A stretch of DNA of 64,000 nucleotides from Sabellastarte sp. h YS-2021. Taxonomy: Eukaryota; Annelida; Polychaeta; Sabellida; Sabellidae. Positions within the stretch are counted from its first letter, which is position 1. Every line of letters begins with the position of its first letter. Shown here piece by piece: positions 12,401-24,400 of the stretch. Below the pieces are notes generated by a model, which was given only the letters and a program-made list of their open reading frames with translations, was not told the origin of the DNA and searched no databases. The stretch is taken from contig OZ024929.1 in assembly GCA_964017235.1 (NCBI GenBank), forward strand, positions 111,709,793 through 111,773,792. The letters run 5' to 3'. A program made the translations under genes and the position numbers.

Positions 12401-15400
12401 AAATCAGTTGTAATTGGAAAACTATTGCCTTTACAGAAATTTGTGCAAATATGTTATTCAGCTACTTTTGGGTCAGCTATAACATAGTGAAATTGCAGAC
12501 CTGTAGCTCATGGCACAACTGAGCAATAGCTATTCTCAGGCACTGACTGTTGAGTAAATCGGCTATAACTTGAAAAATATTGCATTTGGAGTATTTTGTT
12601 AAAATATATTGTTCACCTACTTTTGGGTTAGCTATAACATAGTGAAATTACAGACCTATAGCTCATGGCATAGCGGAGCAATAGCTATTTTCAGGTTCTC
12701 ACTATTGAGTAAATCAGTTGTAACTTGAAAACTATTGCATTTACAGTATTTTGCTTAAATATGTTGTTCACCTACTTTTAGGTCAGCTATAACAGAGCAA
12801 AAATTCAGACATGTAGCTCATTGCATAGCTGAGTAATAGTTACTTTGAGGTTCTCACTGTTGAGTAAATCAGTAGTAACTTGAAAACTATTACATTTAGA
12901 GTATTTTGTTAAATATGTTTTTCACAGACGTTTTGGTCAGCTATAACATAGTGAAATTGCAGACCTCTATGTCATGGCATAGCTGAGCAATAGCTTCTTT
13001 CAGGTTCTCACTGTTGAGTAAATCATTGTATCCAACCTGTAGGAAATCATGGGCTGGGAATCTGTTAATATGGTCCGATTTGACCTTGGAACCCTCCTTC
13101 AAGGTCAAATGAGGATAGCCAAACATAAAAGTGCTTATAACTCGCTTATTATTGGTCCTAGAGGTTTGGAATGAAAACCAACCTATAGAAAATCATGAGC
13201 TGGGAATTTTTTGGTGTGGTCGGATTTCACCTTGGACCCCTCCTTCAAGGTCAAATGAGGATAGCCAAACTTAAAAGTGCTTGTAACTCGCTTATTATTG
13301 GTGCTAGAGGTTTGGAATGGAAAACCAACCTATAGAAAATCATGGGCTGGGAATCTTTTGGTGTGGTCAGATTTCACCTTAGACCCCTCCTTCCAGGTCA
13401 AACGAAGATAGCCAAACTTAAAGTGCTTATAACTCGCGTATTATTGGTCTTGGAGGTTTGGGATGGTAAACCAACATATAGGAAATCATGGGCTGGGATT
13501 CTTTTGGTGTGGTCAGATTTGACCTGGGACCCCTCCTTCAAGGTCAATTGAGGATAGCCAAATTTACAATTGCTTAGAACTCGCTTATTATTGGTCCTAC
13601 AGGTTTGGGATGGTAAACAAGCTACAGGAAATCATGGGCTGGGAATTTTTTTGTGTGGTCGGATTTGACCTTGGACCCCTCCGTCAAGGTCAAACAAGGA
13701 TAGCCAAACTTAAAAAGTGCCTATGACTCACTTATTATTGGTCCGAGAGGTTTGGGATGGTAAACCATCCTAAATTCTTTGGCTGGGAATCTTTTGGTAT
13801 GGTCAGATTTGACCTTTGGACCCCTTCTTCACGGTCGAACGAGGATATTGCATTTATAGTATTTCTTTAAATATTTTTAACCTACTTTTTACACTTAAAC
13901 AATTACCTTGTTACTTTATTTCATAATACCATTTGCAGGGCACAACTTTTTTGTCCTTTTTTTCTGTCAGCTTCGGAATTTCTTTCGAACATGCTGTTCA
14001 GTTACCATTTACTGTATTTCTGTACAGCCCTTTCCCTGATAATTATGCTTTCCTCTCATTATCACCATCACAAATCAAAAACATTCAGTCAGCTGACACA
14101 GTGCCCGTTCACGGGCACTCTCCTCTTGTTTTATTGAAGTTTCTAATATCTAAGCAAAATTTCAGTCCCCCAACATATTGGGATAATAGAGTTTCTACTA
14201 TATTGCCGCGAAACAGTTGTTGATATCAGAAATTATAATTTCTTCAAAAATATCACCTAGCTCCCTGCTTTTCTGTACAACCTGAGTAATGCTCTGTATG
14301 GATTGGTTCTCCAAACAATGTAACATAATACTTTGTTGGAAAAAATATTTAAAACAATGGTCGCTTTAGAGTATTGGAGCTATTCATTCCATTTGCACTG
14401 TGTGTTGGCCCACTGGCATAGTAGTAACACACCTGCTTCCCTTCTCTGGGGTTCTGGGTTCAAATGTGTTGGTAAAGTAATTTCACTTTCCATCTGAAAG
14501 GTTATATGACATAGGCCTAAAAGCTTAAACAGAAATCAGTAGTGTGTACTGATGTCCTCCATTCATGTAATCTACCGGGTAACCACTGTGGTGTGACCTG
14601 CGCAAATACGACCTTGAACTAAAATTAATTAAATTTCGTGAAATCCAAAATATGGCCTTAGAGTTAAGTGATTCTATGTTACCAGACCAGGTATTACCTC
14701 AGTACTTTAAATATTGGCAGCAGTATTTTAAATGCAGCCAATTTAATTGAAGATTGATTGAGAACATTATCAAAGTGTCTATTATATACTCAGCAATTTC
14801 TGTCTCCAACAGAAAACCCAATCGAAATTGATAGTTTTTGGCTTTAACCGATAAAATGTAACTAGATATACTGGGGCATTTTGTAGGGAATATTGTTTGT
14901 CTGTGCTGTGCCATTAGGTAATATAATGTTACCAAGCTGACTTATAAATGTCTGTGTTTTTGGATGTGTTGTGTCTTCTGTTTCTTTAAGTTATTGTTCA
15001 ATAGTTCCCTTAACATTTTTACATGTTACTCATTTAAATGGAAGCTTCATCTAATTCTCCTAAAACAATCTGCTTTATTTGTGGATAATTAATGTAATAA
15101 CATGATTTAATGTCATTGACTTAATTTGTAAATATTTTTCTGATGTTGCCTCAATATTTTATCTCTTCATCTACATTTCTTTTTGTTTGTTTTGTTCTTG
15201 TATTTCTAATTTGTCATGTTTTTGTCTTTTAAAAATTTTAAATAAATATTTTTTTATTTTATTTTGCTATTAAAGTACGGCAAAATATGTTTTCCATTTA
15301 AATTAAGCAAATAATATCAAACACACAAAAAAACAAACAAACAGTGCTAACTATGCTAAAGTAATGCTAAAAATAGCCGTTCTTTGTCAAAAGGGAAAAC

Positions 15401-18400
15401 TTTCATCTTACATGATAAAGTTGCAGTTTATATAAAGTACTCTTGCATATACTGGCTTTTACTTCAGCATACTGCAAAGACAGACCTTCTGATGACCTCA
15501 TATCTCCTAACATGTTCAGAAAAGATGTGATACAAATTTGAGCCATTATGCAAAACTATGCTAAACTATGCCAACTTTTGATGATGTTATATTTACAAAG
15601 TGTAAAAGAAATAAATTTTCCATTTGTTTATGTCATTGATTTTGAGACAAGTACTACCTCTACATTACTGGGTAATTTATTGTTTAAATAAATGTTACTA
15701 GATTGGATTAACATTATACTGAGTTCCTTGTAAATTTTATCATGAGATAAAAGTAAATGAGAATTTGATGAATCCCTCCTGTTGAAGTGTTGAATAAATT
15801 TCAGAGTAAAAGACATAAATCCAGATTGATTGCAGTTCTTCTATATCTTAAATAATAAAAAAAATCTCCAATTTGTGGAAAATAAACCGTAGATTATGAA
15901 AAATCAGTTATAAATTTCACATACTTTGACATAATTTATGATTTCTAACTTTATGACTGTCCCCAGGTATTTTATGGAACAGACTCTGAGCGTGCCCGCT
16001 GGAGGACTTGTGTCACTTATGCCAATGATAATTTTGGAATGGCACTGGGCCGGATGTTTGTCAGTCGTAACTTCGATGAAGCAGCAAAGCACACAGTAAG
16101 TTACTAGACTGAGTGAACATTGAAATATCTGTTTACCTGAATGAAAAATCTCTGATATACTTTTGCTTTCTTCATGCATATTGGTACTGAAGTAACTGAA
16201 GACTTTCAAGAATTTGCATTTCTAGTGCAATAACAAAAGTATCTGACTTATAAGCGTATAGAAACTACCTAGTTCACCCATTCAGTTATCTAGTATCCTA
16301 GCAATCCAACATATTAACACATTATCATCCCATATCCTTGCTGAAAACTAGAGAAATGCCAGTAAAGTTGTTGTAATTCTCAGTAAAATGAAACTGAGAG
16401 CCAAAAAGGTACATCACTGTCTCTATAGAAAGATAGAATTCTGTAGTGATTGAAGAACTAATACAGTCAACATTCAAAGAGTAAATTAGATAACAATTAA
16501 ATTGTGTTAGTGATTGAAGAACTAATATAGTCAACATTCAAAGGGTAAATTAGATACCAATTAAATTGTGTTACTGATTGAAGAACTAATACAGTCAACA
16601 TTCAAAGGGTAAATTAGATACCAATTAAATTGTGTTAGTGATTGAAGAACTAATACAGTCAACATTCAAAGGGTAAATTAGATACCAATTAAATTGTGTT
16701 AGTGATTGAAGAACTAATATAGTCAACATTCAAAGGGTAAATTACATACCAATTAAATTGTGTTAGTGATTGAAGAACTAATATAGTCAACTTTCAAAGG
16801 GTAAATTAGATACCAATTAAATTGTGTTAGTGATTGAAGAACTAATATAGTCAACATTCAAAGGGTAAATTAGATACCAATTAAATTGTGTAGTATTCAT
16901 ACTTCAAGCACAAAAGCCAAAACTCCATAAAAGCGTAAGTCTATTCATTGTCAATGCCTGATTCAGTATAATTTATTGGAAACAATAGATATTTAGACTG
17001 CAAAAAAAATTATTTTTTACTTGTGGGATTAATACATTTTCAGCCTTTCTGTTTTCTACAAACACAACAGTCAATATATTAATTAAGCGTCCCGCAAGGG
17101 ACGCTTGTTTGTGTATGGGAGAGCATCTGGCTCCGCCGGCTCCGGCGGCTCCGCCGGCTCTGGCGGCTCCGCTGGCTCCGCATTTTGTTTTCCTTATAAC
17201 TCTGTAACCGTTAGGCGGATTCTTTTCAAATTTGGCAGGTTTAGGCAGTAGCCTTGGGGAATTTTTTTGAATATGCTGCAGTGACATTTCAACCAATCAG
17301 AGAGGTCACATGACCAAAAATGTCTTTTTTCGATGGGGAAGCTTGTCCGGATGATAACTTGAAAGGAATTTTATCAATTCACCTGAAACTTGGCAAATAC
17401 ATTCATTCTATTAAAATCTGGAAATCATTAAATTTTGGCATTGATTGGTCAAGAAATGACCGAGTAATTAATGATTAATTAATCATTACGAATTTTCCAA
17501 ATAAGGAAAACACAAAAATGCTTATATCTCGAAAACTGTGCTAGATAGAGCGATTTCGACGAAATTTTTGATCCGCAGGGTATCTCTGCAGAGTAGTTAT
17601 CCCAATTTTGAAAAAATTTTTGTCTCGCCAAAAATGGCGGCCATTTTGAATTTTCGAATTTTTCGCAAAAATTGCAAAACAAAAATGCTTATATCTCGAA
17701 AACCGTGCTAGATAGAGTGATTTCGACGAACTTTTTGACCCACAGGGTATATCTGCAGAGTAGCCATGGCAATTTTCAAAAAAATTTTGTCTCGCCAAAA
17801 ATGGCGGCCATTTTGAATTTTCGAATTTTTCGCAAAAATTGCAAAACATAAAAATGCTTATATCTCGAAAACTGTGCTAGATAGAGCGATTTCGACAAAA
17901 TTTTTGACCCGCAGGGTATCTGTGCGGAGTAGTTTTCCCAATTTTCAAAAAATTTTTGTCTCGCCCAAAATGGCGGCCATTTTGAATTTTCGAAATTTTC
18001 GCAAAATTGCAAAACACAAAAATGCTTATATCTCGAAAACCGTGCCAGATAGAGCGATTTCGACGAAATTTTTGATCCGCAGGGTATCTCTGCAGAGTAG
18101 TTATCCCAATTTTGAAAAAATTTTTGTCTCGCCAAAAATGGCGGCCATTTTGAATTTTCGAATTTTTCGCAAAAATTGCAAAACATAAAAATGCTTATAT
18201 CTCGAAAACCGTGCTAGATAGAGCGATTTCGACGAAATTTTTGACCCACAGGGTATCTCTGCAGAGTAGCCATGCCAATTTTCAAAAAAATTTTATCTTG
18301 CCAAAAATGGCGGCCATTTTGAATTTTCGAATTTTTGCGCAAAAATTGCAAAACACAAAAATGCTAATATTTCGAAAACCGTGCTACATAGAGCGATTTC

Positions 18401-21400
18401 GACGAAATTTTTTATCTTCAGGGTATCTCTACAGAGCAGCTATCCCAAAGAGCTTTCACTTGGTGAAGTTTCAGACCCATAGCTAATTGCTCACCTACTC
18501 AAAAAGAGTAAATGCGAATTACCTCTAAAAGTATTGCAGATGGCCAATTTTTCTCAAATAACTCATTCACCTACTTTTGGAAGAGCTTTCACATGGTGAA
18601 GTTTCAGACCCATAGCCAATTACTCACCTACTCAAAATGAGTAAATGCGAATTATCTCTAAAAGTATTGCAGATAGCCAATTTTTCTCAAATAACTCATT
18701 CACCTACTTTTGGGAGAGCTTTCACATGGTGAAGTTTCAGACCCATAGCTAATTATTTACCTACTCAGAATGAGTAAATGCTAATTATCTGTAAAAGTAT
18801 TGCGGATACCCAATTTTTATCAAATAACTCATTCATCTACTTGTGGGAGAGCTTTCACATGGTGAAATTTCAGACCCATAGCTAATTACTCACCTACTCA
18901 AAATGAGTAAATGCGAATTATATCTAAAAGTATTGCAGATAGCCAATTTTTCTCAAATAACTCATTCACCTCCTTTTGGGAGAGCTTTCACTTGGTGAAG
19001 TTTCAGACCCATAGCTAATTACTCACCTACTCAAAATGAGTAAATGCGAATTATCTCTAAAAGTATTGCAGATAGCCAATTTTTCTCAAATAACTCATTC
19101 ACCTACTTTTGGGAGAGCTTTCACTTGGTGAAGTTTCAGACCCATAGCTAATTACTCACCTACTCAAAATGAGTAAATGCGAATTATCTCTAAAAGTATT
19201 GCAGATAGCCAATTTTTGTCAAATTAATCATTCACCTACTTTTGGGAGAGCTTTCACTTGGTGAAGTTTCAGACCCATAGCTAATTACTCACCTACTCAA
19301 AATGAGTAAATGCGAATTATCTCTAAAAGTATTGCAGATAGCCAATTTTTCTCAAATAACTCATTCACCTACTTTTGGGAGAGCTTTCACTTGGTGAAGT
19401 TTCAGACCCATAGCTAATTACTCACCTACTCAAAATGAGTAAATGCGAATTATCTCTAAAAGTATTGCAGATAGCCAATTTTTCTCAAATAACTCATTCA
19501 TCTACTTTTGGGAGAGCTTTCACTTGGTGAAGTTTCAGACCCATAGCTAATTACTCACCTACTCAAAATGAGTAAATGCGAATTATCTCTAAAGGTATTG
19601 CAGATAGCCAATTTTTCTCAAATAACTCATTCACCTACTTTTGGGAGAGCTTTCACTTGGTGAAGTTTCAGACCCATAGCTAATTACTCACCTACTCAAA
19701 ATGAGTAAATGCGAATTATCTCTAAAAGTATTGCAGATAGCCAATTTTTCTCAAATAACTCATTCACCTACTTTTGGGAGAGCTTTCACTCTGTGAAGTT
19801 TCAGACCCATAGCTAATTACTCACCTACTCAAAATGAGTAAATGCGAATTATCTCTAAAAGTATTGCAGATAGCCAATTTTTCTCAAATTAATCATTCAC
19901 CTACTTTTGGGAGAGCTTTCAGTTGGTGAAGTTTCAGACCCATAGCTAATTACTCACCTACTCAAAATGAGTAAATGCGAATTATCTCTAAAAGTATTGC
20001 GGATACCCAATTTTTATCAAATAACTCATTCATTTACTTGTGGGAGAGCTTTCACATGGTGAAGTTTCAGACCCATAGCTAATTACTCACCTACTCAAAA
20101 TGAGTAAATGCGAATTATCTCTAAAAGTATTGCAGATAGCCAATTTTTCTCAAATTAATCTTTCACCTACTTTTGGGAGAGCTTTCACTTGGTGAAGTTT
20201 CAGACCCATAGCTAATTACTCACCTACTCAAAATGAGTAAATGCGAATTATCTCTAAAAGTATTGCAGATAGCCAATTTTTCTCAAATAACTCATTCACC
20301 TACTTTTGGGAGAGCTTTCACTTGGTGAAGTTTCAGACCCATAGCTAATTACTCACCTACTCAAAATGAGTAAATGCGAATTATCTCTAAAAGTATTGCA
20401 GATAGCCAATTTTTCTCAAATTAATCTTTCACCTACTTTTGGGAGAGCTTTCACTTGGTGAAGTTTCAGACCCATAGCTAATTACTCGTCTACTCAAAAT
20501 GAGTAAATGCTAATTATCTCTAAAAGTATTGCAGATAGCCAATTTTTCTCAAATAACTCATTCACCTACTTTTGGGAGAGCTTTCACTTGGTGAAGTTTC
20601 AGACCCATAGCTAATTACTCACCTACTCAAAATGAGTAAATGCTAATTATCTCTAAAAGTATTGCAGATAGCCAATTTTTCTCAAATAACTCATTCACCT
20701 ACTTTTGGCAGAGCTTTCACTTGGTGAAGTTTCAGACCCATAGCTATTTATTCACCTACTCAAAATGAGTAAATGCTAATTATCTGTAAAAGTATTGCGG
20801 ATACCCAATTTTTATCAAATACTCATTCATCTACTTGTGGGAGAGCTTTCACATGGTGAAGTTTCAGACCCATAGCTAATTACTCACCTACTCAAAATGA
20901 GTAAATGCGAATTATCTCTAAAAGTATTGCAGATAGCCAATTTTTCTCAAATAACTCATTCACCTACTTTTGGGAGAGCTTTCACTTGGTGAAGTTTCAG
21001 ACCCATAGATAATTATTCACCTACTCAAAATGAGTAAATGTGAATTATCTCTTAATAGTATTGCAGATAGCCAATTTTTCTCAAATAACTCATTCACCTA
21101 CTTTTGGAAGACCTTTCACACACGAAAATGAAAAATTGTGAATATCTCGGAAAAGCTATTTCTTCTGCTTTAATGCTCAGCGGGAGATACACACCACGGC
21201 AGTGGTCTTGACAAAAATTTTTGTCTCCCCAAAAATGGTGGCCATTTTGAATTTTCAAAGTTTTTGCAAAACACAAAAATGCTTATATCTCGAAAACCGT
21301 GCTATATGGAGCGAACTCAACAAAATTTTGGACCTGCTGGGTATCTCTGCAGCCATGCCAATTTTCAAAATATTTTTGTCTCGCCAAATATAGCGGACAT

Positions 21401-24400
21401 TTTGAATTTTTTAAGTTTTTGCAAAACACAAAAATGCTTATATCTTGAAAAGCGTGCTAGATAGAGCAGACTGCGCTGACTTTGGTTGCCACAACAGGAT
21501 AAGGCTAGAAACGAAGCATTTTCTTAATACTTTAGCACTCACCTTTATATCCTTTTCGGGACGCTTTGTTTTTGCTATGCAAAAACATTATCTTTTTTTT
21601 TTGCGAGCGATCCTCTAGTTGATTCTTCATATGTAATAACAATCGCAAATTGAATGTCAAATTGGTATATTATAAGCTGAATGAATTTCCACATTTTTAG
21701 GCAGAGGAGATGATTGGTAATATCCGGGAGTCTTTCAGTGACTTGCTGAAGGAAGTAGTTTGGATGGATGATACAACAAGGGAGAAGGCACGAGAAAAGG
21801 TAAGGAGGTGTAAAAATGGGAAATAGACCACAGATTAAACTCCTTTATTATACATTGAACTCTTAGACATGCATGGTGATTTCTGTGACAATTACCGACC
21901 ACTTAGAATACAGAATGTGAAATTTAAAAGATTATTTATTTCAAATTCGCCACCAGGGGGGTACCATTGATAGGTAAGACAAAATAATCATATTTTGTAT
22001 CTATGTCACATCAGTGCAGGTTACAGGCTTGATGTGTAATTTCACATACCATGGTGAATTCATATACTGTGGTGAATTTCACACACTGTGATGAATTCCA
22101 CATACCTTAGTGAATGCACACACTGTGGCGAGTTTCACAGACTAAAGACTGTCACAAGCTATGTTGAATTCACATATGTTGGAGGATTTTAAATAGTTTT
22201 GTGAATTCCACATACCATAGTGAATTCACATACTGTGGTGAATTTAACAGTTCTTATTTCACCAAATCTCTTGCTAAATTTCAGAAAAGTTAGCTTCTTG
22301 TTGCTCAGTTATAAGGGGTGTTTCCAGTGGTTAAGTCCAATGTTTCTTACGCTAAGGCGAAGTGAAATAAGAAGCTACAGCTCATGTCCAAATCACTGTC
22401 AGTTATTCAGACTTGAAACTTCTTAAATTTGAATGTAAATTTGGAATGTACTTTCAACTTTAGCTTCACGTTTCAGGCATCAGTAAACGTGATTTCATCA
22501 CCTGGAGAATGATAGACTTGTACAATTACATCATGTTTCCATATGAAAAATTATTGCAACTGAGATAGCATTTGAATTCACTAGTGATTATTTGAGAGAA
22601 AAAAACACTACTGGCCCACTGTAAATCTCAAATCTGCAGTTTCTCAGATAAGGATGTGCAGAGATTATATCCGCTGTCCTGTGACATAGGAGACAGTAAA
22701 CTCTTCCATCCATTATAATATAATAAGGCAGTCAAGACTATATTGTGGCATGTGTAAGAGGAAAAGGTAAATACATGTAATTATTTTTCAAGGCTTTCTT
22801 CAATTTTTTTGGCTCTGCCTGATTGGGTTATAGAACATTCTAACTTAAGTGAATCAGTGATCTGGTTGGTAATCAAGTAGAAAAAAAACTTTTGTGTCTG
22901 TGATCATTGGTTCAACTCTAGTGTATGACTATATGAGTAGAACTGTCCCAATATGGCTTACTGTTAAAAGGATGTAAAACCTTAAGTTTACGTTATAGCT
23001 TATGTTTAAACCTCATATTACTGTCCAAATGAGTTCTGGTACCTAGAATACATTGTGTTAATGGATGTTCTACTGTTTCTGTAAATTTCTTTTTAGGCTA
23101 ATTATATGCAAGAGAAGATTGGTTATCCCGATTACATCATGAATGATACAGCTCTCAATGCAGATTATGAAGGGGTACATGTTTATGCATTTAATTTCTT
23201 ATGTACATTGAATTTTGATCTCTACATAAAAACATGTTTCTGCATAACTACAGTAAAACCTATGTTTATTTTGTGTTTAAGTTTAATCTATTTGTTCCAA
23301 ACCATGCTCTTGCTGAAGTACATTGAAACCACTGATATCTAATCATCCTGAGAGAGTGAGATTATTTTCAGATAATAGCAGGGTCACAAAATATAAGAGG
23401 TATTGTAGTAAAAGGGGTAAGGAAATTCACATTAAGGAGATTGGGTGTGATTCTTGAAATTAAATATTCAGATAATATATAAGGTTCACATGTAATCTCC
23501 ATGTTAAAATGATTACAAGTGGGATAATATTTCAACTTACAACCTGGAGTATTTCAGATAATTTCATCAATCTATATTGCTCAGTTTTATCGCCATCATT
23601 AATTTGTTGTGGTAACTGACAAACTCTGTGCATCATTAAATGATTTCAATGAAGTGCTAAGCTGTGGAGAATCTATTAGTACATTTAGGCAAGTGTTTCC
23701 TCATAAATTAATTAATGAGTTGATCACTGTCACTTTCGATACATTTGATTGGCCATATTAATTACTGCATAGTACTATGGATAGCTGTGAGGGGATTGAG
23801 AAAAGTATTGAATACTTGTTGGTCCAGATTCTGTACCTTCAGAAACTTTGAGAAACCTTCAGACATTATATCAGGCAACTACCAACTTTCCGACTTAAGG
23901 TTGCAACAAATTTTGAACCCACAAATAGTGAAGTTAGAGTCAGGTACATTACAGCACATAAAATGTGTCCACTCACAAAATTGATGAAGCATGCTTCAAA
24001 GCACTAAATGTGCAAAAAATGATGGTCCTTTAGAAAAAGTATATTAGTAATGAAATGAAATCACACCATCTATGCATTTCTCTGTTTGCAGGTGGTCATT
24101 GACCCAAACTTGTACTTTGAAAATGTACTAAATAACCTGAATGTGGTGACCAGAAACAATCTGAAGAATCTCAGAAAACCTGTGGACAAAGAGAAGTGAG
24201 TGCTGTGCAGTTAAATATTCTGGGCCCGTATTCATGAAAGGTCTTAGCCAGGGCTTGGGCTTAAAGTTGAGACTTTTGTCTTAACTCTCGCAGAAAAATT
24301 GCTAAGACTTTTGTTAAGACAAATCTTAGGCTTAAATAAGGGCTTAACTTTAAGACTGGTTGGTAGTGGGCTTAATTTTTGTAAAGAGGACTTAAATATG

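Larger units (their letters stand above)
9792..14131 (+). mobile_element. family A hairpin-ended satellite element (left copy, 4.34 kb)
   Basis: The reverse-complement copy at 55242-58288 defines the ends. The left end is TTTTTATGTCAGCTGAC followed by a second gtcagctgac-like palindrome. The right end is 'cagtcagctgac', the hairpin at 14100-14119 (agtgcccgttcacgggcact), then ctcctcttgttt. Between them lie about 450 bp of non-repetitive sequence, about 18 units of 155 bp (about 10250-13030), 5-6 units of 147 bp (13030-13860) and about 240 bp of non-repetitive end. No protein is encoded. The terminal hairpin suggests a Helitron-like or other non-autonomous element, but no diagnostic CTRR end is visible. 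Confidence 0.8.
17085..21618 (+). mobile_element. family B hairpin-ended satellite element (left copy, 4.5 kb)
   Basis: The reverse-complement copy at 60594-63693 sets the ends. The left end is the hairpin at 17085-17106 (aagcgtccc, gcaa, gggacgctt). The right end is 'gcgagcgatcctctag' followed by tt. Inside are a GC-rich minisatellite (17126-17180), non-repetitive sequence, five to six 168-bp units (17510-18430), about 20 units of 133 bp (18440-21115), and a non-repetitive end with 'gtttttgctatgcaaaaac'. No protein is encoded. It ends 83 bp before exon E. Confidence 0.82.

Noticed and set aside
16973-17296. Ala/Gly-rich minus-strand frame
   Set aside because: Produced by the ggctccgcc minisatellite near the family B end; the same on the other strand at 63509-63709.
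17479-18486. Long open frames on both strands of the 168-bp array, translating to repeated '[13 protein letters not shown]'-like text
   Set aside because: Overlapping frames on both strands of a tandem repeat; the period is divisible by three in places, which keeps frames open by itself.
18440-21115. Regularly spaced repeats resembling a CRISPR array
   Set aside because: The repeats are contiguous 133-bp satellites without unique spacers, in an animal genome.
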